NCBI GenBank assembly: GCA_020445165.1
Contig: JAGRHE010000003.1
Span: forward strand, 1-53,806
Source of the DNA: Gammaproteobacteria bacterium
GTDB taxonomy: Bacteria; Pseudomonadota; Gammaproteobacteria; Chromatiales; Sedimenticolaceae
Length of the DNA stretch: 53,806 bases
Direction of reading: 5' to 3'
The translations under genes and the position numbers were made by a program. Under the pieces are notes generated by a model. The model worked only from the letters and a program-made list of their open reading frames with translations, had not been told where the DNA came from and searched no databases. This document shows, in pieces, positions 29,086-37,077 of this stretch (its first letter is position 1; every line of letters begins with the position of its first letter).

Positions 29086-30456
29086 TCATTCGATCCAGAT
29101 CGACTTGGTGTTAACGAACTCGCGAATACCCTGGCGTGACAGCTCCCGGCCGTAGCCTGAGTGCTTGATGCCGCCAAACGGCAACCTGGGGTCGCTCTTG
29201 ACCAGCTCGTTGACGAAGGCACAGCCGCATTCCAGTCGGCGTGCCACTTCCAGACCACGATCGCGATCCTTGGTCCAGACACTTCCGCCCAGTCCAAACC
29301 CCGTGTCGTTCGCCAGTTGGATCGCATGCCGCTCGTCATCCGCACGCATAACTGTCGCAACAGGTCCGAACAATTCCTCGCTGTAGGCCCGCATGCCCTG
29401 CTCTACACCAGTCAGCACGGTGGCAGGATAGAACCAGCCGCGACCTTCGACCGGCTTCCCGCCGCACAGCAGCTGTGCCCCTGCATCCACCGCATCGACG
29501 ACCTGTTCGTGGAGTTCGGAACGCAGATCCGCACGCGCCATCGGCGCGAGGGTGCTCGCCGGGTCAGACGGGTCACCGACTTTCAATTTCGATGCAGCAT
29601 CCACCAAACGCGATTGAAACTCGTCAAGTACTGCATCGACCACGACGAAACGCTTTGCCGCGATGCAACTCTGGCCGGCATTCATGAAACGTGACTGGAT
29701 TCCCTTGTCCACCGCCAGCGCGAGATCTGCATCATCGAGCACGATAAAGGGATCCGACCCACCGAGTTCGAGCACGCTTTTCTTCAGCTTGTCGCCGGCC
29801 TGTGCAGCCACTTTCCTGCCAGCCGGTTCGCTACCGGTCAGCGTCACGGCCCTGACCCGGGGGTCCGCGATCAGCCCGGCCACCTTGTCGGATCGAATTG
29901 CGAGATTGGTGAACAGGCCGCGTGCTGCTCCGGCCCGGCGAAATACATCCTCGATCGCCTCGCCACACAACATCACGTTGGACGCATGCTTCAAAAGTCC
30001 GACATTGCCGGCAGCAATCGCCGGCGCCGCGAACCGGAACACCTGCCACAGGGGAAAATTCCAGGGCATCACCGCGAGGACCGGGCCCAGCGGCTGGTAG
30101 GCGACCAGGCTGCGTCGGGCATCGCTGGCAACCGGCTCGTCGGCGAGAAACCCGGCCGCATTTTCAGCGTAGTAACGGCAGACCCAGGCACATTTCTCGA
30201 CCTCGCCACGGGCCTCTGCCGCCAGTTTGCCCATCTCTGCGGTGACCAGTCCGGCGAGTTCGTCGGTGCGCTGGTCCAGCTGTGCGGCGACGGCCTCGAG
30301 CAAGGCACGCCGCTCATCGAAACCGGATTGCGCCCAACGCCCGGCCTGGCGCTCGGCATCGCTCAGCGCACGTTCGATCGCTGCGTCGTCCATTGCTGCG
30401 GTAGAGCCCACCGCCTCTTCGCTGTAAGGGCTGATGGATTCGAACTGCTCAGGCAT
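29086..30456 (-). CDS. NAD(P)-dependent succinate-semialdehyde dehydrogenase
   Basis: 456 residues from the ATG at 30456. An ATG two codons earlier is too close to its GGGAGA. Aldehyde dehydrogenase landmarks: [23 protein letters not shown] near 121-143, [18 protein letters not shown] near 202-219, the general base in [12 protein letters not shown] near 226-237, and the catalytic cysteine in [12 protein letters not shown] near 258-269. Its length matches Sad/YneI. It forms an operon with glutamate dehydrogenase and overlaps by eight bases the end of a small proline-rich ORF upstream, which may couple its translation. Confidence 0.88.
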   Translation of the reverse strand: MPEQFESISPYSEEAVGSTAAMDDAAIERALSDAERQAGRWAQSGFDERRALLEAVAAQLDQRTDELAGLVTAEMGKLAAEARGEVEKCAWVCRYYAENAAGFLADEPVASDARRSLVAYQPLGPVLAVMPWNFPLWQVFRFAAPAIAAGNVGLLKHASNVMLCGEAIEDVFRRAGAARGLFTNLAIRSDKVAGLIADPRVRAVTLTGSEPAGRKVAAQAGDKLKKSVLELGGSDPFIVLDDADLALAVDKGIQSRFMNAGQSCIAAKRFVVVDAVLDEFQSRLVDAASKLKVGDPSDPASTLAPMARADLRSELHEQVVDAVDAGAQLLCGGKPVEGRGWFYPATVLTGVEQGMRAYSEELFGPVATVMRADDERHAIQLANDTGFGLGGSVWTKDRDRGLEVARRLECGCAFVNELVKSDPRLPFGGIKHSGYGRELSRQGIREFVNTKSIWIE

Positions 30457-30631
30457 GGTCATTCTCCCGGTGTTTGTGTCGTCCCGGCTCTTCCACCGGC
30501 GGTCGTGGATACTGAGGGCGCCGGGGTGGATCTTCGATCGGCCGCGGCACACCCGGCGGTCTTTCAAGCGGCGGCTTTTTGTCTGGCGTCGTCCCGGCCT
30601 GGTGCCGGGGCGAAACAGTTTCCGTGTGCAT
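30449..30631 (-). CDS. Small proline-rich protein overlapping the dehydrogenase start
   Basis: 60 residues. The ATG at 30631 follows CAGGAG at a good distance. The sequence is a run of PP and PR units (KPPLERPPGVPRPIEDPPRRPQYPRPPVEE) ending HKHRENDHA, with no membrane segment. Its stop lies inside the start of the next gene (eight-base overlap). It is either a genuine small basic Pro-rich protein or a translated leader whose PP-dense codons stall ribosomes and tune the downstream dehydrogenase. I do not recognise a family. Confidence 0.5.
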   Translation of the reverse strand: MHTETVSPRHQAGTTPDKKPPLERPPGVPRPIEDPPRRPQYPRPPVEEPGRHKHRENDHA

Positions 30632-30891
30632 GGATTCGCTCCTGTCATGCCGATGCAAGGCTGCACAAACCGGCTGTCGATCAATCGATGGCCGGGTAGA
30701 TAAAGATCGCGTTGGCCACACCCAGCCCGCGTTCTGCCTGCGTGGCAGAGGCGCGAAACATCGCCAGCGGTGCTGTCGCCGCGCACAGCGTCAGCCAGTG
30801 TCCGGATACTCGACCTGGCATCAGCGGATGGATCCGTTCGAACATGCTCCTCATCCCCGGTGAACGAGTGACAAAAGGTCACGCCACACGA

Positions 30892-31385
30892 TCAGAACGA
30901 CCGCTTCTCCAACTCGAGGTACACGCGAAACGCATTGCCCCGGTTGCTGGCATTGAACGCAGGCAGGCGCGCATAACGTGACCAGTCGATATTGCGGTCG
31001 ATATTGCGGTAGGCCTCGTCGAAAGGGACGAAGTCCTCGACCGCCGGCTTCGGTTGTTCGATCAGGTAGCGAATGTACTCGCGTGTCATGGCCACACTGC
31101 CCTTGATATCCGCCGATGGCTGGCCATGACCGGGCACGATGAAATTCAGTTCAGCAGCACCAGCGGCTATCCGGTCGAGCACGTTCTCGAACTCCTCCAT
31201 CGATTCCGTCGCGACGTCGTAAAGCGTCGTCTGCGGCGCGTAGGCAAGGCCCCGGACTTATGCAGTACCCCACCAGGGGCCGGTGGCTGTTCGGCATACG
31301 CCAGACAGACCGACATGGCCAGGATCGGGTAGCTCAGCATCGTTCGCATGATTCCCATCGCACTGTTGCCCCGGAAGTCGATCAT
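30892..31385 (-). pseudogene. Decayed MBL-fold metallohydrolase gene
   Basis: The 5' part (31385 downward) encodes a plausible signal peptide, MLSYPILAMSVCLAYAEQ, and then runs into arginine-rich nonsense. The 3' part (30892 to about 31257, another frame, preceded by a TAA) encodes LAYAPQTTLYDVATES, LNFIVPGHGQPSADI and a final YLELEKRSF. That is the C-terminal third of a metallo-beta-lactamase-fold hydrolase. The catalytic HxHxDH core is absent. An internal deletion plus frameshift is the simplest explanation. Its ATG overlaps the stop of the CcoQ-like gene (ATGA), so it was once translationally coupled to it. Confidence 0.7.
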
Positions 31386-31543
31386 CGATCTTTGCCACGG
31401 GTCGACGGAGCGTCGTCGGCGAAAGGGATATTTTTCGCTTCACGATATTTCCGTCGCGCCGAGGGTCGATATACCCAGGCAATCAGCAGGATCAGGAAGA
31501 CAGGTGCCAGGAAATATCCCAGCCAGGTAAAAAGTTCGTCCAT
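31382..31543 (-). CDS. CcoQ/FixQ-like small cytochrome oxidase subunit (orphan)
   Basis: 53 residues. One membrane helix (WLGYFLAPVFLILLIAWVY, about 6-24) is followed by RPSARRKYREAKNIPFADD. That closely resembles the CcoQ tail (YxxxxRxxYxEAANLPFADD) of cbb3-type oxidase. The start is the ATG at 31543, seven bases after GGAG. No ccoN, ccoO or ccoP lies in the window, so this is a detached copy. Upstream is a possible sigma-54 promoter. It may modulate an oxidase encoded elsewhere, or be a relic. Confidence 0.65.
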   Translation of the reverse strand: MDELFTWLGYFLAPVFLILLIAWVYRPSARRKYREAKNIPFADDAPSTRGKDR

Positions 31544-31618
31544 CGCATGACTCCGGTCAACGAACGACACGACGTACCGACTTCGCGGGCGTCGCGTCCT
31601 TACTCATGCAGACGACGT

Positions 31619-31634
31619 TGCAATCGGCATGCCG
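31619..31634 (-). promoter_or_regulatory. Candidate sigma-54 promoter upstream of the CcoQ-like gene
   Basis: Minus-strand CGGCAT-GCCGA-TTGCA keeps the essential GG and GC twelve bases apart and has a full TTGCA -12. Only the first base of TGG departs from consensus. It lies 76 bases before the ATG at 31543. Confidence 0.45.
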
Positions 31635-32025
31635 CCAACCGAACGTCGCCGACGGCACGCCTCGCTGCACCCATCTCCAGCGGCGCTCGGCGCGCTGGTG
31701 CCGTTTCTCCATTGGTTGATTTCCGCCATGTGCGGTGCAAATCGCGCAGTTCACCCCGGCCGTTGCCGACAGGTTGGCCCCGGTCGCTGCAACTTGGGCA
31801 TACAAGAAGGCACGTGATGGCTGCGGACGCAGTGGTCTGCAACGAAACCTGCGCCACCCACGACCCTGACCAGCACTGCCAAGCAATACACGACACTGCT
31901 ACTGGTTTCGGCGACTTTCAGCGTGATGACCGCAGACATCGCCCCGGCGACCATCCGCCACGCCGGCTGGCTGAGGCGACCAGCGCTGGCTGTCCATATC
32001 GCGACGGCAGCATGAACTGCAGCAC
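31635..32025. other. Gene-poor stretch
   Basis: No reading frame here convinces. Several open frames on both strands are rich in Arg, Ser and Cys. A minus-strand frame around 31800-32000 is somewhat hydrophobic (HAAVAIWTASAG, MVAGAMSAVITL) and could be the remains of a membrane protein. It has no good start or recognisable motif. Confidence 0.4.
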
Positions 32026-32041
32026 TGGCACGGTTGCTGCT
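32026..32041 (+). promoter_or_regulatory. Candidate sigma-54 promoter of the hemerythrin gene
   Basis: TGGCAC-GGTTG-CTGCT has a perfect -24 box and one mismatch (C for T) in the -12 box, with GG and GC spaced twelve bases. It lies 65 bases upstream of the hemerythrin ATG. Confidence 0.55.
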
Positions 32042-32105
32042 CGTCCCCGGCGGATGCGAAGCGGCATGCCGTGATCGCATACCAAATCTGAACAAGGATC
32101 GAACC

Positions 32106-32552
32106 ATGACAGTATTCGAAGCATTGCGAGCCGACCACGACGTACAACGGGGGCTGGTCGCCAGCCTGGTCGATACCAGCGGCGACAGTGCCAGCCGCAG
32201 ACGCCTGTTCGACAAGTTGAAGGCCGAGCTGACAGCACATGCCGCCGCCGAAGAGCGCCATTTCTACGTGCCACTGATGCAGGACGACCTGACCATCGAA
32301 AAGGCCCGCCACAGCATCGCGGAACACCACGAGCTAGATGAGCTGGTCGAGGAACTGGAATCAACTGATATGGGCTCCGCCGGGTGGCTCGCGACGGCGA
32401 GGAAGCTCGAACATCACCTGCTCCACCATCTCGAGGAGGAGGAACGCGAGGTGTTCCAGCTGGCTGGCAAGGCACTGGATACAGCGCAGAAAAAGAAACT
32501 TGCCACCGCATACCTCGAAGAAATGGCTGCACAGAAAGAGGATGCGGCCTGA
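32106..32552 (+). CDS. Hemerythrin-domain protein
   Basis: 148 residues. A four-helix bundle with iron-ligand residues is visible: H11 in LRADHDVQ, H44 in LTAHAAAEERHFY with E48, H75/E79 in EHHELDELV, and H102-H106 in EHHLLHHLEEEEREVF. Such domains bind O2, NO or a di-iron redox centre. The C-terminal tail (AYLEEMAAQKE) is typical of stand-alone bacterial hemerythrins. The start has CAAGGATCG upstream. A sigma-54-type promoter lies ahead and the gene precedes the two-component pair. Confidence 0.88.
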   Translation: MTVFEALRADHDVQRGLVASLVDTSGDSASRRRLFDKLKAELTAHAAAEERHFYVPLMQDDLTIEKARHSIAEHHELDELVEELESTDMGSAGWLATARKLEHHLLHHLEEEEREVFQLAGKALDTAQKKKLATAYLEEMAAQKEDAA

Positions 32553-32590
32553 ATAACCTGGCTGCCGTCATGTAGAGTGATGTCGACCCA

Positions 32591-32605
32591 AGACACGGCG
32601 TGTCT
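32591..32605. promoter_or_regulatory. Perfect palindrome, possible activator site
   Basis: AGACACG-G-CGTGTCT is a fully symmetrical 15-base element about 160 bases upstream of the -24 box of the kinase-activator operon. That is a normal distance for an enhancer bound by an NtrC-family regulator. I did not find an equally good copy at the other candidate promoters. Confidence 0.35.
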
Positions 32606-32763
32606 CTCATCATCACCGGTGTTCGGCCCACCGCACCAAGATCCATCTTTACACTCGGCCGGCTGTAGTAGACTGGCGCAAATGGACCGTGGCCGCGTCC
32701 CAAATGCAGCACCGGCCGGTTTGGCATCCGCAAGATGGGACGCCTGCAGGCAATCACGGTCGC

Positions 32764-32779
32764 TGGTACGCGACTTGCG
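32764..32779 (+). promoter_or_regulatory. Candidate sigma-54 promoter of the kinase-activator operon
   Basis: TGGTAC-GCGAC-TTGCG matches TGGYAY-N5-TTGC fully. The predicted transcript begins near 32790, about 35 bases ahead of the kinase ATG. It would make the operon self-activating. Confidence 0.7.
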
Positions 32780-32823
32780 AGGGACGATCGCCAGATAAGA
32801 CCGCGCGAGGAACCTGAACCCGG

Positions 32824-33567
32824 ATGCCCGAAGACAGTCGCAAACCCCGCAGGCGCGAAACCGAGACCGTTGACGTTGTCGACCAGACGCGGGCGGCAAG
32901 CAGTGCGAAGCTGGCGCGCGATGAGCGTGCGGCTGCGTTACGGGCCCTCGCCGGCCGCCTGGCCCACCAGCTGCGCAATCCTCTGGCGGCCGTGCGCGCC
33001 GCCTGCAGCGGCCTGCGCAGCGAGGTCGAGGACGACGAACATCGCGAGACGCTCGACCTGACCCTGCAGGAAATCGATCGCATGCTCGGGTTCGTCAGTG
33101 CAACCGTGCAATCGATCCCTGCCCGGCGCGAGACCCCACAGGCTACCGATCCTGCACTGGAAATCATCGATGTCGTCGACATCATGCACAGCACCGAGAA
33201 CGGCGCAAACCAGATCGCTGTCGGAGATGTCGAACACCGACGCTGTCTGATCCCACGCGACGGCTTACGCGTCGCGGTGTACAGCATCTGTGAACATTTT
33301 CTGTCGATCGCTGAAGTCAACGGGCTTGTGATCGACAACGGCTGTGATGCCGGTCGGCTCACGGTCCGCTTCAGAGTCGATCTCGGCCCCGCCGGCGAAG
33401 ACGTAGGTACTGCAGGCTTATCCAGCAATGGCATATGGGTGCAACCCATCGGCCTGTTGGTTGCGGAACGCTTCGCGCGCGAAGCTGGTGGCCGTATGCT
33501 GCGCAACGATTCTGGTGGTGACGATCAACTCACGCTTACCCTGGAGCTGCCTCTTCACGATGTCTGA
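32824..33567 (+). CDS. Sensor-histidine-kinase-like protein with degenerate ATPase domain
   Basis: 247 residues and no membrane helix or sensor domain. The H-box is good: LAGRLAHQLRNPLAAVRAAC with His48. A dimerisation helix follows to about 95. The HATPase part is aberrant. The N-box position reads YSICEHFLSIAE, with no Asn pair, and no DxGxG G1 box is seen. A G2-like GLLVAERFAREAGGRM near 209-224 and the terminal LTLELPL strand survive. It may be a phosphatase or adaptor for its regulator, or take phosphate from another kinase. It overlaps the sigma-54 activator gene by eight bases. Confidence 0.78.
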   Translation: MPEDSRKPRRRETETVDVVDQTRAASSAKLARDERAAALRALAGRLAHQLRNPLAAVRAACSGLRSEVEDDEHRETLDLTLQEIDRMLGFVSATVQSIPARRETPQATDPALEIIDVVDIMHSTENGANQIAVGDVEHRRCLIPRDGLRVAVYSICEHFLSIAEVNGLVIDNGCDAGRLTVRFRVDLGPAGEDVGTAGLSSNGIWVQPIGLLVAERFAREAGGRMLRNDSGGDDQLTLTLELPLHDV

Positions 33568-34951
33568 CACCTTGTTGATCATTGAAGACGAAGCCCTTTT
33601 GGGGCGCGAGATGCAAAGACGCTTCGTCAAGCAGGGATGGGATGTCGTACTGTCTTCCGACCTCGCCGACGCCCGCCGCCAACTCGTCGACAACGCACTG
33701 CGACCGGTCGCCGTGTTGGCTGACATGAACCTGCCTGACGGCAACAGTCTCGATCTGCTGGACGAACTTCAGAAGGAGCCCGGTGCAGGCAGCGAATGGA
33801 TATTCCTGACCGCCTTCGGAACTATCCCCGACTCGGTCAGGGCCTTGCAGCTGGGTGCACACGACTTCATCGAGAAGCCGGTCGACGAGGCCCGCCTCGA
33901 CCTCGCTGTGCAGCGTGCGGCGCGCAGTTCGCGTGCCCAGCGTCGCCTGTCATTCGCCGCGGCCAACGCCGCCGCGAAATACCGTATTGAGCAGTTCATC
34001 GGTCACAGCGAACGCGCAACCGAGACGCGCCACATGCTGAAACAGATCGCGCAGGCCGATTTCAGTGCGCTGGTTCTGCGCGGCGACACGGGTACCGGCA
34101 AGGGCCTGGCCGCACGCATCCTTCATTACAACGGCCCACGTGCAAACGGTCCGATGATCGAGGTGAACTGTGCCGCCCTGCCCGATGAACTGCTCGAATC
34201 GGAGTTGTTCGGGCATGAGGCCGGCGCCTTCACCGGTGCCAAGGCACGCCGCGAAGGACTGTTTGAGCAGGCCAATGGCGGTACGCTGTTTCTCGACGAG
34301 ATCGGCGAGATGCCGCTCGGACTGCAGGCCAAGCTGTTGAAAGCGGTTGAAGACCGGAGCGTGCGCCGAGTCGGCGGCAACCGTGAGCTCAAGGTCGACG
34401 TAAACATCATTACCGCCACCAACCGCGACCTGGAAAGCGAGGTCGCCGAGAACCGATTCCGTGGCGATCTCTACCACCGCCTGAGCGTGTTCCAGATCGT
34501 GCTGCCGAGCCTGCGGCACAGACTCGACGACATACCCGAGCTGGTGCGCAGCTTCGTGGCCGAGTTCAATGAACGGCGCAATGAGCGGATCGAGGAAATC
34601 CCCGACGAGGTCTGGACGCAGTTGGCCGACTACCCGTGGCCAGGCAACGTGCGTGAGCTCCGAAACGTCGTTGAGCGTTGCGTGCTGCTGTCACCCGGCA
34701 AGACGCTCGAGGCACGCTGGCTGCAGCTGACGCAGCCCGGAAAGCCGCAGACTGTCGCAGACGGTGATCAGATCTGCTTCCCGATCGACGGCAGCGTAAC
34801 GCTGGACGAGATCGAGAGGCGGATGATCGAAGAGGCCATGCGCAAGGAAAACGGTAACGTGACGCGGGCTGCCGCCCGTCTCGGCGTCAGTCGCCAGACC
34901 ATGCGATATCGCGTTGAGAAGCACCACATCGATTCAACCGACTACCAGTAG
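33560..34951 (+). CDS. NtrC-family sigma-54-dependent response regulator
   Basis: 463 residues from the ATG at 33560. The receiver domain has the acidic pocket IIEDE and phospho-acceptor Asp55 in VLADMNLPDG, and Lys in FIEKPVDEA. The AAA+ domain has Walker A RGDTGTGKGLAARIL (the usual Glu is replaced at two places), the sigma-54 contact loop GAFTGA, Walker B GGTLFLDEIGEM and the arginine fingers in NRFRGDLYHRLSVF. The Fis-type helix-turn-helix closes the protein (NVTRAAARLGVSRQTMRYRVEKH). It should therefore activate RpoN promoters. At least nine candidate sites lie within 12 kb, one at its own operon. Confidence 0.93.
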   Translation: MSDTLLIIEDEALLGREMQRRFVKQGWDVVLSSDLADARRQLVDNALRPVAVLADMNLPDGNSLDLLDELQKEPGAGSEWIFLTAFGTIPDSVRALQLGAHDFIEKPVDEARLDLAVQRAARSSRAQRRLSFAAANAAAKYRIEQFIGHSERATETRHMLKQIAQADFSALVLRGDTGTGKGLAARILHYNGPRANGPMIEVNCAALPDELLESELFGHEAGAFTGAKARREGLFEQANGGTLFLDEIGEMPLGLQAKLLKAVEDRSVRRVGGNRELKVDVNIITATNRDLESEVAENRFRGDLYHRLSVFQIVLPSLRHRLDDIPELVRSFVAEFNERRNERIEEIPDEVWTQLADYPWPGNVRELRNVVERCVLLSPGKTLEARWLQLTQPGKPQTVADGDQICFPIDGSVTLDEIERRMIEEAMRKENGNVTRAAARLGVSRQTMRYRVEKHHIDSTDYQ

Positions 34952-35023
34952 TTCGAAGCCGCGGCAGAAATCAGCCTGGCCACGATGTACTCACCATGGC
35001 CAGACTGACAGGGATGGCCTGAT

Positions 35024-35365
35024 TCAGACCAAGTTGCTGCCGGGCATGTATGCAGCCATATCAATGCCCGCCTTCGGGAGACCGGCTATCCGCCACGCTA
35101 CCGACGCATCGCCGAACAGTTCGACGATGCAGTCTTCGCCAAAGCCGACGTCGGCACAGGTCCACGGGACGCGTGGGAAGAGATCCGGCTCGCCCTCGGA
35201 GTACTGATCACGTAGCGCGCTGATCACCTTCCAGTGATCATCCGTCAGTTGCCTGATACCGGCTGCCGCAGCCAGTTCGAAGGCAACCGATTGGTTCCAG
35301 TCATCGCCCTGCAACAGGTAGCCGTCCACATCGATGGCGGGATTGTCGACGATATCGTTGCTCAT
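35024..35365 (-). CDS. DsrC/TusE-like protein lacking both C-terminal cysteines
   Basis: 113 residues. The family outline is clear: DVDGYLLQGDDWNQSVAFELA near 12-32, LTDDHWKVISALRDQY near 40-55 and RIAGLPK near 92-98. True DsrC and TusE end in ACKIAGLPKPTGC with the two sulfur-carrying cysteines. Here the equivalent positions are Trp91 and Asp102, followed by an 11-residue extra tail. Two cysteines (70 and 79) lie elsewhere. It cannot be a classic sulfur carrier and may be regulatory, like other cysteine-less paralogues. It follows the PLDc_N gene at 15 bases with GAGGAAATC before its ATG. Confidence 0.82.
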   Translation of the reverse strand: MSNDIVDNPAIDVDGYLLQGDDWNQSVAFELAAAAGIRQLTDDHWKVISALRDQYSEGEPDLFPRVPWTCADVGFGEDCIVELFGDASVAWRIAGLPKAGIDMAAYMPGSNLV

Positions 35366-35380
35366 GATTTCCTCACTGCA

Positions 35381-35581
35381 TCACGAGCTGGCCAGGCGCT
35401 TGCCGCCGCGCGGACCCAGCAACCACCAGAGGATCAGGCCGAGCACTGGCAATAGCAGGATCAGGATGATCCACAGCACCTTGCTGCCGGTACTGGCGCC
35501 ACTGTCGAAAATCTTGATGATGGCCCAGATGTCGAGAGCCAGAATGATGAGACCGAGCAGGCCTCCAACTTCGATACCCAT
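35381..35581 (-). CDS. PLDc_N-domain small membrane protein
   Basis: 66 residues with two hydrophobic helices (GGLLGLIILALDIWAIIKIF and VLWIILILLLPVLGLILWWLLGPRGGKR), the pattern of the phospholipase D N-terminal membrane domain found as a stand-alone protein. CAGGAG precedes the ATG. The function is unknown, but such peptides accompany envelope-stress operons. It is upstream of, and probably co-transcribed with, the DsrC-like gene. Confidence 0.75.
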   Translation of the reverse strand: MGIEVGGLLGLIILALDIWAIIKIFDSGASTGSKVLWIILILLLPVLGLILWWLLGPRGGKRLASS

Positions 35582-35673
35582 GGTGTTCTCCTGTTTTCAG
35601 TTAACCGGTGACAACGACAGCCCGGATCTCCATCGCCAGAACTGTCCGCTGTGGTCATAGTCTCACGGCGCCA

Positions 35674-36180
35674 TCACGCGACGGTTCTTACCTCGCCCTC
35701 CATTCCGCCATAGCCGACCTCCGGGTGGCGACCCGAGACGATGGCCTTGACCTGCTCGACAGGCAGCTCGCCGGGATTCACAATCATCAGCAGCTCTCCC
35801 GCCTTGATCGCACGCTGGAACTGTTTGACCTCCCTGTTCGGTACCGATATCCCGATCAGGCTCGACGCCCAGGCGCCGAAAGCGCTGCCGCCGAGCGTCA
35901 TGCCCAGCAGCGCCGCACCACCAACAGCGAATCCGCCCGGGATGACCGTCGCTGCAAGACCGGCGAGAAGTCCTGTTGCGCCGCCGATCGCGGCTCCCTG
36001 CTTCAGTGCCGGCTTAATATCCGAGGTCTCCGATACATCCGGTTCGGGCAGCGATTCGCGCAGTGCGGCCGCGTTGCCGACAACGCTGATGTCTTCGTCG
36101 ACCAGACCCCGCGCGCGCAGGTCTCGCACGATTTCCTCGGCAAGGGTCGTATTCGGTATCAGGAAGTACAGCTTGCTCAT
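35674..36180 (-). CDS. Glycine-zipper membrane-associated stress protein (DUF1269-like)
   Basis: 168 residues. The N-terminal ACT-like or ferredoxin-like half is LYFLIPNTTLAEEIVRDLRARGL. A central Gly/Ala-rich hydrophobic block (GAAIGGATGLLAGLAATVIPGGFAVGG, about 62-88) is a glycine zipper. The C-terminal half returns to a small alpha/beta fold (KAGELLMIVNPGELPVEQV). This arrangement is seen in DUF1269 and related general-stress proteins, but I am not certain of the family number. GGAGAGACGT precedes the ATG. It has a strong sigma-54-type promoter 36 bases ahead. Confidence 0.7.
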   Translation of the reverse strand: MSKLYFLIPNTTLAEEIVRDLRARGLVDEDISVVGNAAALRESLPEPDVSETSDIKPALKQGAAIGGATGLLAGLAATVIPGGFAVGGAALLGMTLGGSAFGAWASSLIGISVPNREVKQFQRAIKAGELLMIVNPGELPVEQVKAIVSGRHPEVGYGGMEGEVRTVA

Positions 36181-36215
36181 ACGTCTCTCCAGTGATGAGT
36201 GGGTGCTTTGTCAGG

Positions 36216-36231
36216 AGCAAAGCCCATGCCA
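36216..36231 (-). promoter_or_regulatory. Candidate sigma-54 promoter of the glycine-zipper gene
   Basis: Minus-strand TGGCAT-GGGCT-TTGCT fits TGGYAY-N5-TTGC exactly. The predicted start near 36205 leaves a 25-base leader with a ribosome-binding site. Confidence 0.72.
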
Positions 36232-36374
36232 TTCAGGCCGTGCCTTTCTGCGCCAGGCCTTCGTAGGGCGAATAATGTTTTTCCTTCATTGCCCGGCGGT
36301 GGATTTCAACCCATCGGGACGAAAAACACCCTGTTGCGTCATTTCACCGGGGACTTCGTTTCAACGGGAAATCG

Positions 36375-36401
36375 AAAAAAAACCGACGGCCATGCCGTCG
36401 G
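36375..36401 (-). terminator. Rho-independent terminator
   Basis: On the minus strand the stem CCGACGGC/GCCGTCGG with a three-base loop is followed by eight T residues. It would end the transcript of the DUF1328 gene, 110 bases beyond that stop codon. Confidence 0.88.
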
Positions 36402-36511
36402 CTAACGGGGACTCTGCAAGTGAGCGGTCGTGAAAATCCCATGACCATTCACTGTTTGTGCGCTTTCACAGCCAGCGCGGTAGCGCTCGGGTGGTCAACC
36501 CTGTCGTATAG

Positions 36512-36676
36512 CTACACCGATCGACCGCGCCCGGTGATCGCGAAGATCACGGCCATGACCAGGCCGACCACAAACAGTATCCATGCGATATTGGTCGCGG
36601 TGCCGGCGATCCCACTGAACCCGAACACGGCCGCAACGATGGCGATAATCAGAAATGTCACTGCCCATCCGATCAT
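36512..36676 (-). CDS. DUF1328 (YtjA-like) small membrane protein
   Basis: 54 residues, found by reading the minus strand. The ATG at 36676 follows AGGAGAG and the stop is TAG at 36512. The protein is two helices ([17 protein letters not shown] and [19 protein letters not shown]) ending TGRGRSV, the DUF1328/YtjA pattern, including the FGFSGIAG turn. The function is unknown. It is often induced by stress. It lies 85 bases downstream of the small hydrophilic gene, with an intrinsic terminator beyond, so the two probably form one transcript. Confidence 0.82.
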   Translation of the reverse strand: MIGWAVTFLIIAIVAAVFGFSGIAGTATNIAWILFVVGLVMAVIFAITGRGRSV

Positions 36677-36761
36677 AATCTCTCTCCTCTGGATTCAGGC
36701 GGAAAAACCACTACCGCCTGTTGAGTTGTCACAGACATCGGTTACTGACAAAGCCTGCGAC

Positions 36762-36995
36762 TCAGGAAGCCTCATCGAAATCCTGTGTTTCCCGCGGGTC
36801 GTTTTCCTTGGCACGTGCTGCAGCTTCGTCATGTGCAGCCCTGTCTTTCGCGGTGTCTTTACTATTGAGCTTGTCCGCGGCTTTGCTGGCCTTGCCCGAT
36901 TCGACGAATGCCGTCTTCTCGCGCGTATAGCGCTCGGCGGACTGATAGTCACCCTCGCCCTGAATGGAACCTGCTTTCGCTTTGTGCTTACTCAT
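36762..36995 (-). CDS. Small hydrophilic stress-type protein
   Basis: 77 residues from the ATG at 36995 (GGAG upstream). It is highly charged and probably disordered or helical: GEGDYQSAERYTREKTAFVESGKASKAADK near 10-39 and RAAHDEAAARAKENDPRE later. The GEGDYxSAxxYxxxxxxFVxSG pattern recurs in small proteobacterial proteins of unknown role. It lacks cysteine and any membrane segment. It is transcribed from a possible sigma-54 promoter and followed by DUF1328. Confidence 0.65.
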   Translation of the reverse strand: MSKHKAKAGSIQGEGDYQSAERYTREKTAFVESGKASKAADKLNSKDTAKDRAAHDEAAARAKENDPRETQDFDEAS

Positions 36996-37061
36996 ATCGA
37001 TCTCCATGTTTTTGCATCTGACTTGGATGCCATCATTCGGCATTCGAATCAACGGTCACGC

Positions 37062-37077
37062 CGCACAAGTCGTGCCA
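37062..37077 (-). promoter_or_regulatory. Candidate sigma-54 promoter of the small hydrophilic gene
   Basis: Minus-strand TGGCAC-GACTT-GTGCG has a perfect -24 box and a -12 box that keeps the essential GC but has G for the first T. It lies 67 bases upstream of the ATG. Confidence 0.5.

Noticed and set aside
30681..30854. Minus-strand 57-codon frame (starting MRSMFERIHPLMPG) upstream of the proline-rich ORF
   Set aside because: The ATG lacks a well-placed ribosome-binding site and the sequence has no recognisable feature.
31751..32215. Long minus-strand frames over the gene-poor region and the hemerythrin gene
   Set aside because: They are the antisense of the hemerythrin gene and have Ser/Arg/Cys-rich composition with no motif.
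32338..32556. Short alternative frames in the hemerythrin region
   Set aside because: They are out-of-frame shadows of the hemerythrin coding sequence.
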